A stretch of 64,000 nt of DNA from Neoroseomonas terrae (GCF_018129025.1 NZ_JAAEDI010000001.1:1-64000), one strand, 5' to 3'; shown: positions 25,839 through 34,713, counted from the stretch's first letter. The notes: generated by a model from the letters alone, not told the origin. Translations and numbers: made by a program.

Positions 25839-27071
25839 TCACGCAACCGGACGCTCATCCGCAATCACCTTGCCATCATTCGGCAGGCTTCCGGGCGCCA
25901 CGATCTCCGCGGTGCCGCGCAACCGCGTCACGGCGTGCAGCGACGCTGCCAGCGCGTCGGCAAGGCCATTTGCATCGCCAGCCTCGGCGCGCAGCGTCAT
26001 CGCGTCCTGCTCGCCATCGCGGGTAACGACCAGGCGCAGGCGGCCGGTGCCGGGATGGCGCTTCGCGACCTCGGCGATCTGCTCGGGCCGCACGAACATG
26101 CCCTTCACCTTCGTCGTCTGGTCGGCGCGGCCGCGCCAGCCGGCGATGCGCGTGTTCGTCCGCCCGCACGCCGAAACCCCCGGCACGACAGCCGAGAGAT
26201 CACCAAGCGCAAGGCGCAGGATCGGATGGGTCGGGTCGGGCACGGTGACGACGACCTCGCCGACCTCGCCATCCGGCACGGGGTCGCCGGTGCCGGGGCG
26301 AACGATCTCGACAATGACCTCCTCGGCGACGACGAGCCCATCGCGCGCTGCGGTTTCGTATGCGACGCAGCCCAGGTCCGCGGTGCCGTACATCTGGAAC
26401 GCGTCGATGCCGCGCGCCTTCACCTCAGCCTGGAGCGATGGCGGGAAGGCGGCGCCGGAAACCATCGCCTTGCGGATGGATCGCGCGTCGCGGCCGGCCT
26501 TCTCCGCCGCATCCAGCAGGATCTTCAGGAAGTCCGGCGTGCCCGTGTAGCCGGCGGGGCGGAAGGCCTCGATCAGGTCCAGCTGCGCCTCGGTATTGCC
26601 GGGACCCGCCGGGATCACGGCGCAGCCGAGCGCCTGCAATCCATGATCCATCATCCATCCGCCAGGCGTCAGGTGATAGGCGAAGGTGTTCAGCGCCACC
26701 TCTCCCGCGCGGAAGCCGGCGGCGAAGAAGGCGGAGGCCATGTGCCAGGGATCCGCTGCGCGCGCCTCACCCTCGAAGATCGGGCCGGGCGACAGGAACA
26801 GCCGTGCGAAGGAACCCGGCGCGGCGGCGACGAAGCCGCCGAAAGGGGGGATCGCCTTCTGCGCCGCAGGCAGGTCTGCCTTGCGCAGTACAGGGATGCG
26901 CGCCAGCGTCGAGCGATCGGTCATTTCCGCCGGGTCGATCCCGGCAAGCCGGGCAGCCTGCGCCGGCGCGTGGGCGGCTGCGGCGATCGCGGTGGGCAGG
27001 GCGTTCGCGAGCCAGGCCGCACGCTCATCCGCACTGCGGGCCTCGCGCGGATCAAAGTGTTCTCCGATCAT
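25839..27071 (-). CDS. PaaK-like adenylate-forming enzyme with altered P-loop
   Basis: A 410-residue relative of phenylacetate-CoA ligase. Recognisable parts: ARIPVLRKADLPAAQ, a central TGTPDFLKILLDAAEKAG, the adenine-binding QMYGTADLG, VAYETAARDGLVV, KGMFVRPEQIAEVAKRHPG and a C-terminal Lys in NDGKVIADER. The Ser/Thr/Gly-rich phosphate loop that PaaK enzymes have near residue 95 is replaced by RLFLSPGPIFEGEA. It may still adenylate an acid, or act without ATP hydrolysis. GGAGGAAAC lies just before the ATG at 27071. Divergent from the aminotransferase at 27149. It may belong to the catabolic cluster to its left. Confidence 0.8.
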   Translation of the reverse strand: MIGEHFDPREARSADERAAWLANALPTAIAAAAHAPAQAARLAGIDPAEMTDRSTLARIPVLRKADLPAAQKAIPPFGGFVAAAPGSFARLFLSPGPIFEGEARAADPWHMASAFFAAGFRAGEVALNTFAYHLTPGGWMMDHGLQALGCAVIPAGPGNTEAQLDLIEAFRPAGYTGTPDFLKILLDAAEKAGRDARSIRKAMVSGAAFPPSLQAEVKARGIDAFQMYGTADLGCVAYETAARDGLVVAEEVIVEIVRPGTGDPVPDGEVGEVVVTVPDPTHPILRLALGDLSAVVPGVSACGRTNTRIAGWRGRADQTTKVKGMFVRPEQIAEVAKRHPGTGRLRLVVTRDGEQDAMTLRAEAGDANGLADALAASLHAVTRLRGTAEIVAPGSLPNDGKVIADERPVA

Positions 27072-27148
27072 GTTTCCTCCTGGCAGGCCCTTCTCCGGGT
27101 GCCGCCGTCGTGGCACATCCATCGCCCCAACTCGGGCTGGAGGAACAG

Positions 27149-28003
27149 ATGGCCGGCGTCTTCTGGTATGATGGCACATGGATGACCGAGGAACCGAAGA
27201 TCCTCGGCCCGATGGACCATGCCTTCTGGCTGGGTTCGGTCATCTTCGACGGGGCGAGGGCCATCAGGGGCTGGGCGCCCGACCTCGACCGCCACTGCGC
27301 GCGCGCCGTCGCCTCGGCGCATGCGATGCTGATGAAGCCGACGAAGACCGCGGCCGAGATCGAGGCCCTGTGTCGCGAGGGCATCCGCCGCATGGGCCCG
27401 GATGCCGAGCTCTACGTCCGCCCGATGTTCTTCATCCGCAAGGGGCTGGGTGCGGCACGGCCCGACCCGGACAGCACGGATTTCATCCTGTCGATCTACG
27501 ACAGCCCGATCCCGGGCTGGGCCGGCTTCTCGGCGGTGATGGCGCCCTTCCGCCGCCCGACGCCGGAGATGGCGCCAACCGATGCGAAGGCGGCCTGCCT
27601 GTATCCCAACGGCGCGCGCGCCTCGGCCTTCGCGGGCACGCAGGGTGCCGACAACGCGGTGATGTGCGACGCGATGGGGCATGTGGCCGAATTCGCCTCG
27701 GCCAATCTCTGGTTCGCGAAGGACGGCAAGGTCATCACGCCGGCGGTAAACCACACCTTCCTGAACGGTATCACGCGCCAGCGCGTCATCAGCCTGTTCA
27801 ACGAGGCGGGCGTAACGGTCGAGCAGCGCACGGTGAAGCCCGCTGAACTGGACAGCGCGGACGAGATCTTCTCGACCGGCAACTACGCCAAGGTGCAGCC
27901 CTGCACACGCTACAACGGGCGGGACATGCAGATCGGCCGTTTCGCGACACAGGCGCGTGAGATGTACTGGCGCTGGATGGAAGCGGCACCGAAGGTCGCT
28001 TGA
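27149..28003 (+). CDS. Class IV aminotransferase, branched-chain type
   Basis: A 284-residue PLP-dependent fold-type IV aminotransferase. Motifs: FWYDGTWMTEEPKILGPMDH, GSVIFDGARAI, RCPMFF-like YVRPMFFIRKG, the PLP lysine in DAKAACLYPN, GHVAEFASANLWFAKDGK and FLNGITRQRVISL. It is annotated in relatives as branched-chain amino acid aminotransferase, but D-amino-acid and other class IV activities share these motifs. GGAGGAACAG precedes the ATG; the 77-bp gap to the divergent PaaK-like gene must hold both promoters. About 245 bp without a gene follow. Confidence 0.88.
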   Translation: MAGVFWYDGTWMTEEPKILGPMDHAFWLGSVIFDGARAIRGWAPDLDRHCARAVASAHAMLMKPTKTAAEIEALCREGIRRMGPDAELYVRPMFFIRKGLGAARPDPDSTDFILSIYDSPIPGWAGFSAVMAPFRRPTPEMAPTDAKAACLYPNGARASAFAGTQGADNAVMCDAMGHVAEFASANLWFAKDGKVITPAVNHTFLNGITRQRVISLFNEAGVTVEQRTVKPAELDSADEIFSTGNYAKVQPCTRYNGRDMQIGRFATQAREMYWRWMEAAPKVA

Positions 28004-28249
28004 CGGCCGGGTGGAGAGAAGCCGCCTCCTCTCTCTCTCCGTATCGGTGCGGACCGACATTTCCGCAGTGGCGGCCGCCTGCTTGCTCCGCTGCGGGTGG
28101 ACGAGCCTGAAAGCGGAGTACGCGCGGCCCGCCGATGGCCACGCCACGGTGCGGGTGCTTGCTTCCGCTCCTCGCGTGATCATTCGGCATGTGTCGACCC
28201 GCCACGCGGCGCCGCGGAGGGCGGATGCGGCGTGACGGCCGCAGCGCCG

Positions 28250-29575
28250 CTAGGCCGCCAGCGCGGCGGCCAGCGCGCCGAAAGCCTGGCCGGGGTCGCT
28301 TGGTTCCGCCTTGCCCTGGGCAAGCACCGCTTCGATCGCCGGGGCCAGGCGGACCGCCTCATCCGCCTGGGGATCGTGACCGACGCGATAGGCGCCGAGC
28401 CGCACGAGGTCTTTCACCTCGCCATAGGTGGAGAGCAGGCGCCGCGCCTCAGCGACCAGCGGGCGTTCATGCGGATCGAGCACCGCCGGCGCCGTTCGCG
28501 ACAACGAGCGCAGCACGTCGACCGGCGGATAGCGGCCAGCCTCCGCGATGCGGCGATCCAGTACGACATGACCGTCCAGGATGCCGCGGACGGCATCCGC
28601 CACCGGCTCATCATGGTCGTCGCCTTCGACCAGGACGGTGAACAGGCCGGTGATGGCACCGCTGCATCCCTCCGGCCCCGGGCCGGCGCGTTCCAGCAGG
28701 CGCGGCAACTCGGTGAAGACGGACGGCGGGAAGCCGCGCGTCGCTGGCGGTTCGCGGACCGCCAGGCCGATCTCCCGCAAGGCCAGCGCAAAGCGCGTCA
28801 CGCTGTCCATCAGCAGCAGCACCTGGCGGCCTTCGTCGCGGAAATGTTCGGCCACGGCCATGGCGGCGTAGGCGGCTTCCCGCCGCAACGGCGCGGCGGC
28901 ATCGGAGGTGGCGCAGATCACGACCGATCGCGCGAGCCGGTCCGGGCCGAGGTCGTCCTCGATGAACTCGCGCAGCTCCCGCCCCCGTTCGCCGACCAGG
29001 GCGAAGACGATCACGTCCGCCTCGACCCCGCCGGCCAGCATGGCCATCAGCGTGGATTTTCCGACGCCCGAGGCGGCGAACAGCCCGAGCCGCTGCCCTT
29101 GCCGCACCGGCGTGAACAGGTCCAGCGCACGCACGCCGAGCGCCATCCGCGGCCCAAGCCGCGCCCGCAGGCCCGCCGGCGGCGCCGCAGTGTGGGTGAG
29201 GCGCGGGCAGGCGCCCGATGCGGGTGGTGCCTGACCATCCATCGGCGCGCCCATCGGGTCGAGCACACGGCCGAGCCAGTCGTCCGAGACAGCGAGGGCA
29301 GGACGTGGCGCCAGCACGGCGCGCACGCCGTCCGAAAGGCCGGCCAGCGGGCCCATGGCGATGGCCTCGGCGCGGCCGTGGCGGAACGCCGCGATCTCGG
29401 CGAGGGCGCTGGCACCGTTCGGCGCCTCCAGCCGGACGCGGTCGCCGATCGCGGCAAGCGAGCCGAAGCCCTCCAGCGTGACGCTGAGCCCTCCGAGGCC
29501 GACGACGGAACCGTGAATCGTCTCGCGCGGGAGGCGGTCGATGGCGGCGGCGGCAGCAAGCAGATCGGGCGACAT
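28250..29575 (-). CDS. fliI: Flagellum-type export ATPase (FliI/YscN family)
   Basis: A 441-residue type III export ATPase. Walker A ASGVGKST is at 168-175, then VIVFALVGERGRELREFIED, VICATSDAAAPLRR, LLLMDSVTRFALALREIGLA and ATRGFPPSVFTELPRLLERAG, all typical for FliI and not for F1 beta. The N-terminal region VRLEAPNGASALAEI and the hexamer domain are complete. No other flagellar or secretion gene lies in the window; its neighbours are an aminotransferase and MTA phosphorylase. It is followed by nothing on the same strand before 27.1 kb. Confidence 0.92.
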   Translation of the reverse strand: MSPDLLAAAAAIDRLPRETIHGSVVGLGGLSVTLEGFGSLAAIGDRVRLEAPNGASALAEIAAFRHGRAEAIAMGPLAGLSDGVRAVLAPRPALAVSDDWLGRVLDPMGAPMDGQAPPASGACPRLTHTAAPPAGLRARLGPRMALGVRALDLFTPVRQGQRLGLFAASGVGKSTLMAMLAGGVEADVIVFALVGERGRELREFIEDDLGPDRLARSVVICATSDAAAPLRREAAYAAMAVAEHFRDEGRQVLLLMDSVTRFALALREIGLAVREPPATRGFPPSVFTELPRLLERAGPGPEGCSGAITGLFTVLVEGDDHDEPVADAVRGILDGHVVLDRRIAEAGRYPPVDVLRSLSRTAPAVLDPHERPLVAEARRLLSTYGEVKDLVRLGAYRVGHDPQADEAVRLAPAIEAVLAQGKAEPSDPGQAFGALAAALAA

Positions 29576-29662
29576 GGCAGCGATGCTGCGGCAAGCGCGT
29601 TGGCGGGGGGTTAAGGCGCGCCGGAGAGGCGCAGAGCGCTTCTCCGATCTATCACGCGATCG

Positions 29663-30541
29663 CTACAGCACCCGGCGCGCCACCACATCGAGCTTCGCGA
29701 GCATGTCCGGGTCGCGCTTTTCCGGCGCGGTGATCAGCGCGTGGTCCAGTGCCCGGTCGCAGCCGGCCGGGCAGGGGTCGCGCGGCGCGCCGAGCGCGGG
29801 AACGACCGATTTCACCAGGGCACGCGCCTTGTCGGCGTTGGAGAAAAGTACCTTCACCACCTGCTCGACCGTGACGTGGTCGTGGTCGGGGTGCCAGCAG
29901 TCGAAATCCGTCACCATCGCCATGGTCGCGTAGCAAAGCTCGGCTTCCCGGGCCAACTTCGCCTCGGGCATGTTGGTCATGCCGATCACGTCGCAGCCCC
30001 ACTGGCGATACAGCAGGCTTTCCGCCTTGGTGCTGAACTGCGGGCCCTCCATGACGAGGTAGGTACCGCCGCGCGTGTAGGGGATGCCGATGCCCTTCGC
30101 CGCAGTCTCCAGCGCGTCGCCCAGGCGCGGGCAGACCGGATGGGCGACCGAGACATGCGCGACGCAGCCGGTGCCGAAGAAGGACTTCTCGCGCGCGAAG
30201 GTACGGTCGATGAACTGGTCGACGAGGACGAAATGCCCGGGCGGCAGCTCCTCCTTCAGCGAGCCGACGGCCGAGAGCGAGATCAGCTCGGTGCAGCCGA
30301 TGCGCTTCATCGCGTCGATATTGGCGCGGTAGTTGAGCGCGGAGGGCGGCGTGGGGTGGCCACGGCCGTGGCGCGGCAGGAAGGCGACGCGTACGCCGTG
30401 CAGCGCGCCGGTCAGGATCTCGTCGGACGGGTCGCCCCAGGGGGTGCGGATCTTGACCCATTTGCGGTCCTCGAGCCCGTCGAGGTCATAGACGCCCGAG
30501 CCGCCGATGAAGCCGATCATGGGGGTGATGAGGTCGGACAT
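29663..30541 (-). CDS. mtnP: S-methyl-5'-thioadenosine phosphorylase
   Basis: A 292-residue phosphorylase that splits methylthioadenosine with phosphate, giving adenine and methylthioribose 1-phosphate for methionine salvage. Motifs: IGFIGGSGVYDLDGLED, phosphate site VAFLPRHGRGH with PSALNYRANIDAMK, SAVGSLKEELPPGHFVLVDQ, MEGPQFSTKAES and GMTNMPEAKLAREAELCYA, with D in VTDFDCWHPDHD. These are MTAP rather than PNP features. Length normal. Divergent from the tiny lipoprotein at 30609. Confidence 0.95.
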   Translation of the reverse strand: MSDLITPMIGFIGGSGVYDLDGLEDRKWVKIRTPWGDPSDEILTGALHGVRVAFLPRHGRGHPTPPSALNYRANIDAMKRIGCTELISLSAVGSLKEELPPGHFVLVDQFIDRTFAREKSFFGTGCVAHVSVAHPVCPRLGDALETAAKGIGIPYTRGGTYLVMEGPQFSTKAESLLYRQWGCDVIGMTNMPEAKLAREAELCYATMAMVTDFDCWHPDHDHVTVEQVVKVLFSNADKARALVKSVVPALGAPRDPCPAGCDRALDHALITAPEKRDPDMLAKLDVVARRVL

Positions 30542-30608
30542 GGAAAATTGCCTCTGCGCTGCGCGGGTGCGGTTTAGCGCGACAGGGCAGGCGTGCTAAG
30601 CGGGCGGA

Positions 30609-30785
30609 ATGATGCGACCTGCGGTTGTCCGGATTCTCGCGCCTGTCTTGCTGGTGATGCTGGCGCTGGCCGCCTGCGGGGAGGACCAGTATTCGCGCAG
30701 CGGGCCGATCGGGCCGCGCGGGACGGCGCTGCCGCCGCCCGACCCGGCGACGGGGGCGGCGCGGACGGCGTTGCCGGGGCGGTAG
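30609..30785 (+). CDS. Small lipoprotein
   Basis: A 58-residue frame starting ATGATG. The first 22 residues are a classic lipoprotein signal (VLLVMLALAAC, Cys23), followed by GEDQYSRSGPIGPRG, a Pro/Ala-rich tail (LPPPDPATGAARTALPGR) and TAG. The lipobox and the absence of any competing frame support coding. There is no clear ribosome site (GGGCGGA lies just before). The LptM-like lipoproteins have a similar size, but the KGPLY motif is missing, so I do not assign it. It sits alone between divergent mtnP and the convergent pentapeptide gene. Confidence 0.65.
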   Translation: MMRPAVVRILAPVLLVMLALAACGEDQYSRSGPIGPRGTALPPPDPATGAARTALPGR

Positions 30786-30837
30786 GGAGCGGCGGGGCGA
30801 CATACGCCCTTACTCCGGAGCACTGGTCGATCCCGAT

Positions 30838-32319
30838 CTAACAAGTCGCGGTGGTGATATCCATGCCGGCCCGCTCCGGGTCGAAGCCCGCAGGGAATCG
30901 CGTTTCGCATTGCAGAGCCACGCGGTCCAGCACGGCACCGCGAAGGGATGTTCCACGAAAATCGGCGGCGCCCAGGGTGGCATCCCGAAAGTCGACGGCA
31001 ACCAGACTCGCGCCGGCAAAGACCGCTCGGTTCAGATACGCCCAGGGAAAGCGAACTTCGTGGAGGCGCGCCCCGCGGAAATCCACGACGGTCACCGTTG
31101 TCTCGCCGAAACTGACACCGTCCAGCCGGGCGTTGCGGAAGCTGGCGCCCGAAAGTTGCGACGTCTCGAAGCGGAACAGGGACAGCCTTGCGCCGCTCAG
31201 ATTCGCCCCTCTCAAGGAACTGTGCCTGACAAGAACCTGAGTCGCGGCGATTCGCGGAAGTGAAGCATCCGAAAGATCAAGGGCCTGCAGCGTCACACGC
31301 TCCAGCCGCGCATCGTCGAGCCTGACGCCCTGAGCGTTCATCCCCGGAGGACTGTCGCGCCCAACATATGTATCCGTGATCTGTGCACCCCTCAGATCCG
31401 CACTATTGAGGATCCCGTGCAGCGAGACCTGATCGCTGAAGACGGCGCCGCGCAGATCCGCTTGGCTCAGATCGACGAAGGAAAGCTCGGTTCGCACGAA
31501 GCGCGCGCCCCGAAGATCAGCGCCGACCAGCCGAACGCCTCTAAGCGTCGCATCGGTCAGATCCTGACCACGAAGATCCGCACCTGACAGGTCCAGGCGG
31601 ACGAGCTCCGCGCCGCGTAGGCTCAGCCCCGGCAGCGCCGACAAGTCCCCAGTGGCGAGGCGCACCTGGCCCAGCAGGCGTGTCGCTTCCACATCGTCCG
31701 GATGGCCCTCTGACAGGGCGCGTGCCAGAGCGAGTGCCTCGGCGGTCCGACCTTCGGCCAAGGCCACCCGCGCAAGGCCAGCCCGCGCCGCGACGTTGCC
31801 TGGTCCCGCGGCCTCGAAGGCGGCGCGGGCCGCGGGCAGGTCACGCCAGCGCAGCAGGGCATTGCCGAGGGAAAGCTGAGGGTCCGGTGACATCGCGCTG
31901 GCGGCGGCACGGCGACGCAGCGGACCGACCTCGTCGTCCATCGCTTCCAGCGCGGACTCCAGCCCGCGCCGGTGTTGACCTCCACAGGGGCCGCCGTCGG
32001 ATAGTTCCCCTGTATGAGCGGACATTGCGATGAAAAGGGCCCGTTCACCGGGAGCGAAGGCCCTGCCGTCCCAGATGCTCACCTCGGAGCCCAAGGTGAG
32101 CAGGCCTTTCCAGACTTGGTTCACACGAACCCGGACGCGCCGGCCCGACAGACTTGAGGAATGCTCTGACGGCGGCGTTGTGGTGACCTCGCCAGCGAAG
32201 ATGATGGGTATGTCGCGAACCCGTTGCATCGGTGCCGCGGGCGGAGGATAGCAGCTTGTCGCCCGCACATCTGTCACGGTCACCAGGGTGCAGATGACTG
32301 CCAGGACGAACAAGCGCAT
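30838..32319 (-). CDS. Secreted NTR-like plus pentapeptide-repeat protein
   Basis: A 493-residue protein. A signal peptide (FVLAVICTLVTVTDVRA) is followed by a domain starting TSCYPPPAAPMQRVRDIPII and running FAGEVTT, VRVNQVWKGLLTLGSEVSIW, FAPGERALFIA and GGPCGGQHRRGLE, the layout of bacterial netrin-like (TIMP-type) domains. Residues of about 140-230 are TPR-like helices (RAAFEAAGPGNVAARAGLA). From about 230 to the end there are pentapeptide repeats A(D/N/R)LxG, such as GADLRGQDLTDATLRG, that fold as a right-handed beta helix. Base composition looks lower in GC than the flanking genes, which suggests acquisition. Function unknown. Confidence 0.82.
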   Translation of the reverse strand: MRLFVLAVICTLVTVTDVRATSCYPPPAAPMQRVRDIPIIFAGEVTTTPPSEHSSSLSGRRVRVRVNQVWKGLLTLGSEVSIWDGRAFAPGERALFIAMSAHTGELSDGGPCGGQHRRGLESALEAMDDEVGPLRRRAAASAMSPDPQLSLGNALLRWRDLPAARAAFEAAGPGNVAARAGLARVALAEGRTAEALALARALSEGHPDDVEATRLLGQVRLATGDLSALPGLSLRGAELVRLDLSGADLRGQDLTDATLRGVRLVGADLRGARFVRTELSFVDLSQADLRGAVFSDQVSLHGILNSADLRGAQITDTYVGRDSPPGMNAQGVRLDDARLERVTLQALDLSDASLPRIAATQVLVRHSSLRGANLSGARLSLFRFETSQLSGASFRNARLDGVSFGETTVTVVDFRGARLHEVRFPWAYLNRAVFAGASLVAVDFRDATLGAADFRGTSLRGAVLDRVALQCETRFPAGFDPERAGMDITTATC

Positions 32320-32421
32320 CTGCTCCGATACTCCGGCAAATCAGATGCGCAGGATGCCTATTTGGTCCGACTGCTCGCAATGCCGCTCATGGCCCCGCTC
32401 CGCGGTGCAGAGCGTCATCCG

Positions 32422-33516
32422 TTACACGTTGAACCGGAACAGCATCACGTCGCCATCCTTCACGACGTATTCCTTGCCTTCCACCCGCATCTTCCCGGCT
32501 TCCTTCGCGCCCTGCTCACCGTTCAGCGCCACGTAGTCATCGAAGCCGATCGTCTCGGCCGCGATGAAGCCGCGTTCGAAGTCGCCATGGATCACGCCGG
32601 CGGCCTGCGGCGCCTTCATCCCCTTCAGGATGGTCCAGGCGCGTGCTTCCTTCGGGCCGACGGTGAAGTAGGTGATCAGGCCGAGCAGCGCGTAGCCGGC
32701 CCGGATGATGCGATCCAGGCCGGAATCCTCCAGGCCGAGCGAATCCAGGAACTCCGCCCGGTCGGCATCCGGCATCTGGCTGATCTCGGCCTCGATCGCC
32801 GCCGAGACCACCACGGCCTGCGCGCCTTCGGCCTTCGCCTTGGCGAAGACACGTTCGGACTGTGAATTGCCCGTCGCCGCGCTGCCTTCCTCGACATTCG
32901 CGACATACAGCACGGGCTTGGTCGTCATCAGCTGCAGCCGCGCTGCGGCCGCTTCCTCGCCCTTCGGCACCGCCGTCCGCGCCGGCCTGCCGGCTTCCAG
33001 TGCCGCCTTGATCGGGTCGATCAGCGCCATCTGCGCGATCGCTTCCTTGTCCCCGCCGCGGGCGCGCTTCACCAGTCCCTGGGCGCGCTTCTCCAACGAG
33101 TCCAGGTCGGCGAGCATCAGCTCCGTCTCGACCGTCTCGGCATCGCGGAGCGGGTCGATGCTGCCCTCGACATGAGTGATGTCGCCATCCTCGAAGCAGC
33201 GCAGGACATGGACGATCGCGTCCACCTCGCGGATGTTGGCCAGGAACTGGTTGCCGAGGCCCTCGCCCTTCGACGCGCCGCGCACCAGCCCGGCGATATC
33301 CACGAATTCCAGGCTGGTCGGCACCGTCTTCTGCGACTTGCCGATGCGCGTCAGCGCATCCAGCCGCCGGTCGGGCACCGCCACGCGACCGACGTTGGGC
33401 TCGATCGTGCAGAACGGATAGTTCGCCGCCTGGGCGGAGGCCGTCTGCGTCAGCGCGTTGAAGAGGGTGGACTTGCCGACATTCGGCAGGCCCACGATGC
33501 CGCAGTTGAAACCCAT
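32422..33516 (-). CDS. ychF: Ribosome-associated YchF/Obg-family ATPase
   Basis: A 364-residue Obg-family P-loop protein that binds ATP more than GTP and associates with ribosomes. G1 GLPNVGKST is at residues 9-17; the G4-equivalent region reads VLYVANVEE (NxxE instead of NKxD), the family mark. The C-terminal TGS domain ([17 protein letters not shown] and [11 protein letters not shown]) is complete. AGGGGG precedes the ATG at 33516. It is in the conserved order L25, Pth, YchF, with a small unknown gene inserted before it. Confidence 0.96.
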   Translation of the reverse strand: MGFNCGIVGLPNVGKSTLFNALTQTASAQAANYPFCTIEPNVGRVAVPDRRLDALTRIGKSQKTVPTSLEFVDIAGLVRGASKGEGLGNQFLANIREVDAIVHVLRCFEDGDITHVEGSIDPLRDAETVETELMLADLDSLEKRAQGLVKRARGGDKEAIAQMALIDPIKAALEAGRPARTAVPKGEEAAAARLQLMTTKPVLYVANVEEGSAATGNSQSERVFAKAKAEGAQAVVVSAAIEAEISQMPDADRAEFLDSLGLEDSGLDRIIRAGYALLGLITYFTVGPKEARAWTILKGMKAPQAAGVIHGDFERGFIAAETIGFDDYVALNGEQGAKEAGKMRVEGKEYVVKDGDVMLFRFNV

Positions 33517-33517
33517 C

Positions 33518-33982
33518 TCAATCCCCCTGTCCGCCGGGCGCGTCGCGCCACGCAGCGTCGAAAGCCATGGCGAAAGTCTCGGCGACGATGGCCGCAGCGA
33601 TGCGCGCCGCGCCGTCATCCGTCACCGGCGCGAGCGACGCCGCGCGCAGATGCCCCAGGATGGTCCGGCCCGAGACGGCGCCGCGCGGCAGGCCGGCCGC
33701 GGCTTCCTGCGCCGCGCGTTCGGCATCGCCGGTAAAATGCAGCAGCAGCCGCGCGACGAGCGACAACGCACCCGCCAGCGTCGCGGCCTGGACCGCGCTC
33801 GCCTGCACCATCCGCTGTCCCGGCGTGTCGTCCAGCACATCAAGCGAGCCCCGCATGCCCGCGGCCGCCGAAGCCAGCGCCTCTGCCTCCCGCACCAGCG
33901 CCGATGCCAGGATCGCCGTGCCGTTCGCGACATCCTGCGGCGAGGGGCCGCCGAAGCTCATCTCATCGGGCAGATCCGACAT
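33518..33982 (-). CDS. Uncharacterised small helical protein between pth and ychF
   Basis: A 154-residue Ala-rich, largely helical protein with no signal peptide or transmembrane segment. I do not recognise a family. Segments such as ANGTAILASALVREAEALAS and SAVQAATLAGALSLVARLLL suggest amphipathic helices. Its ATG overlaps the pth stop by one base (TGATG) and its stop is one base before the ychF ATG, so it lies in one translational unit with two translation-related genes. A GTG three bases upstream is an alternative start. The tight coupling argues that it is real. Confidence 0.65.
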   Translation of the reverse strand: MSDLPDEMSFGGPSPQDVANGTAILASALVREAEALASAAAGMRGSLDVLDDTPGQRMVQASAVQAATLAGALSLVARLLLHFTGDAERAAQEAAAGLPRGAVSGRTILGHLRAASLAPVTDDGAARIAAAIVAETFAMAFDAAWRDAPGGQGD

Positions 33983-34575
33983 CACGCCTCCTGCGTCAGC
34001 AGCGCCACGCGGGTCATGAACTCCTCCGCCCGGCCTTCGACGAGCATCGGTGCAGCATCCGTCACCGCATCCAGCAGCTTCTCGAGCCAGGCCTGGTCCT
34101 GCTTCGCGAAATTTCCGAGCACATGCCCGGTCACCGCGTCCTTGTGTCCCGGATGGCCGATGCCCAGCCGCACCCGCCAGAATTCGGGGGTCGCGAAGGC
34201 GCGGCGCATGTCGCGCAGGCCGTTGTGCCCCGCCACGCCACCGCCCTTCTTCACCCGCACCTTGCCGGGCGCGAGGTCGAGTTCGTCATGGAAGGCAGTG
34301 ACCGCCTCGACCGGCAGCTTCAGGAAGGATGCGGCCTGCTGCACTGAATCGCCGCTGGCGTTCATGTAGGTCATGGGCTTCAGCGCCCAGACCTTGCGGC
34401 CGGCGATCACGCCCTCGCTGACCTCGCCCTTGAAGCGCTTGCGCCAGGGGGAAAAGCGATGGCGCCGCGCGATCGCGTCGAGCGCCATGAAGCCGATATT
34501 GTGCCGCTGGCGCGCGTGTTCGCTGCCCGGATTGCCGAGGCCCACCCAGAGCAGAGGTCCGTCTTGCGCAGGCAT
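33982..34575 (-). CDS. pth: Peptidyl-tRNA hydrolase
   Basis: A 197-residue enzyme that frees tRNA from stalled peptidyl-tRNA. Motifs: [20 protein letters not shown] with the catalytic His25, [41 protein letters not shown] and [10 protein letters not shown]. Length is normal. The ATG at 34575 has no clear ribosome site: a long inverted repeat (34584-34713) ends only nine bases upstream, so translation may depend on that structure or on an unusual leader. Confidence 0.95.
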   Translation of the reverse strand: MPAQDGPLLWVGLGNPGSEHARQRHNIGFMALDAIARRHRFSPWRKRFKGEVSEGVIAGRKVWALKPMTYMNASGDSVQQAASFLKLPVEAVTAFHDELDLAPGKVRVKKGGGVAGHNGLRDMRRAFATPEFWRVRLGIGHPGHKDAVTGHVLGNFAKQDQAWLEKLLDAVTDAAPMLVEGRAEEFMTRVALLTQEA

Positions 34576-34583
34576 GGGAGAAA

Positions 34584-34713
34584 GAAAGGTCGGGGGAGAG
34601 AACTCCCCCGATCCCCCTCCTTTTTCTGTCTACTGGCGCCGGCCTCGGCGGTCAGTCTCCAACAGACAGAAAGCGGTGGGGGATTCGGGGGAGGTGTTCC
34701 TCCCCCGACTTTC
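34584..34713. repeat. Paired inverted hairpin element, site E (variant)
   Basis: About 50-bp imperfect inverted repeats fill the rplY-pth gap. Left arm: GAAAGGTCGGGGGAG start, hairpin 34590-34611 (TCGGGGGAG, loop AGAA, CTCCCCCGA), then CCCCCTCC and TTTTTCTGTC. Right arm, opposite strand: hairpin 34685-34708 (TCGGGGGAG, loop GTGTTC, CTCCCCCGA) and CAGACAGAAA. The core CTGGCGCCGG at 34633-34642 is shared with the inner edge of the units at sites A and C. Layout (outer hairpins, inner pairing arms, just behind a stop codon, co-directional genes) matches the other sites, but the sequences differ. Confidence 0.7.

Noticed and set aside
23985..27185. A very long open frame (over 1000 codons) on the plus strand
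   Set aside because: It runs antisense to five well-supported genes, is Arg/Gly/His-rich with no family motif, and arises from high GC in the third codon position.
28004..28249. CT-rich stretch behind the class IV aminotransferase as a terminator or small gene
   Set aside because: No stable symmetric stem and no frame with a ribosome site; nothing could be supported.
28250..29575. FliI gene as an F1 ATP synthase subunit
   Set aside because: The motifs after Walker B (SVTRFALALREIGLA, ATRGFPPSVF) belong to export ATPases.
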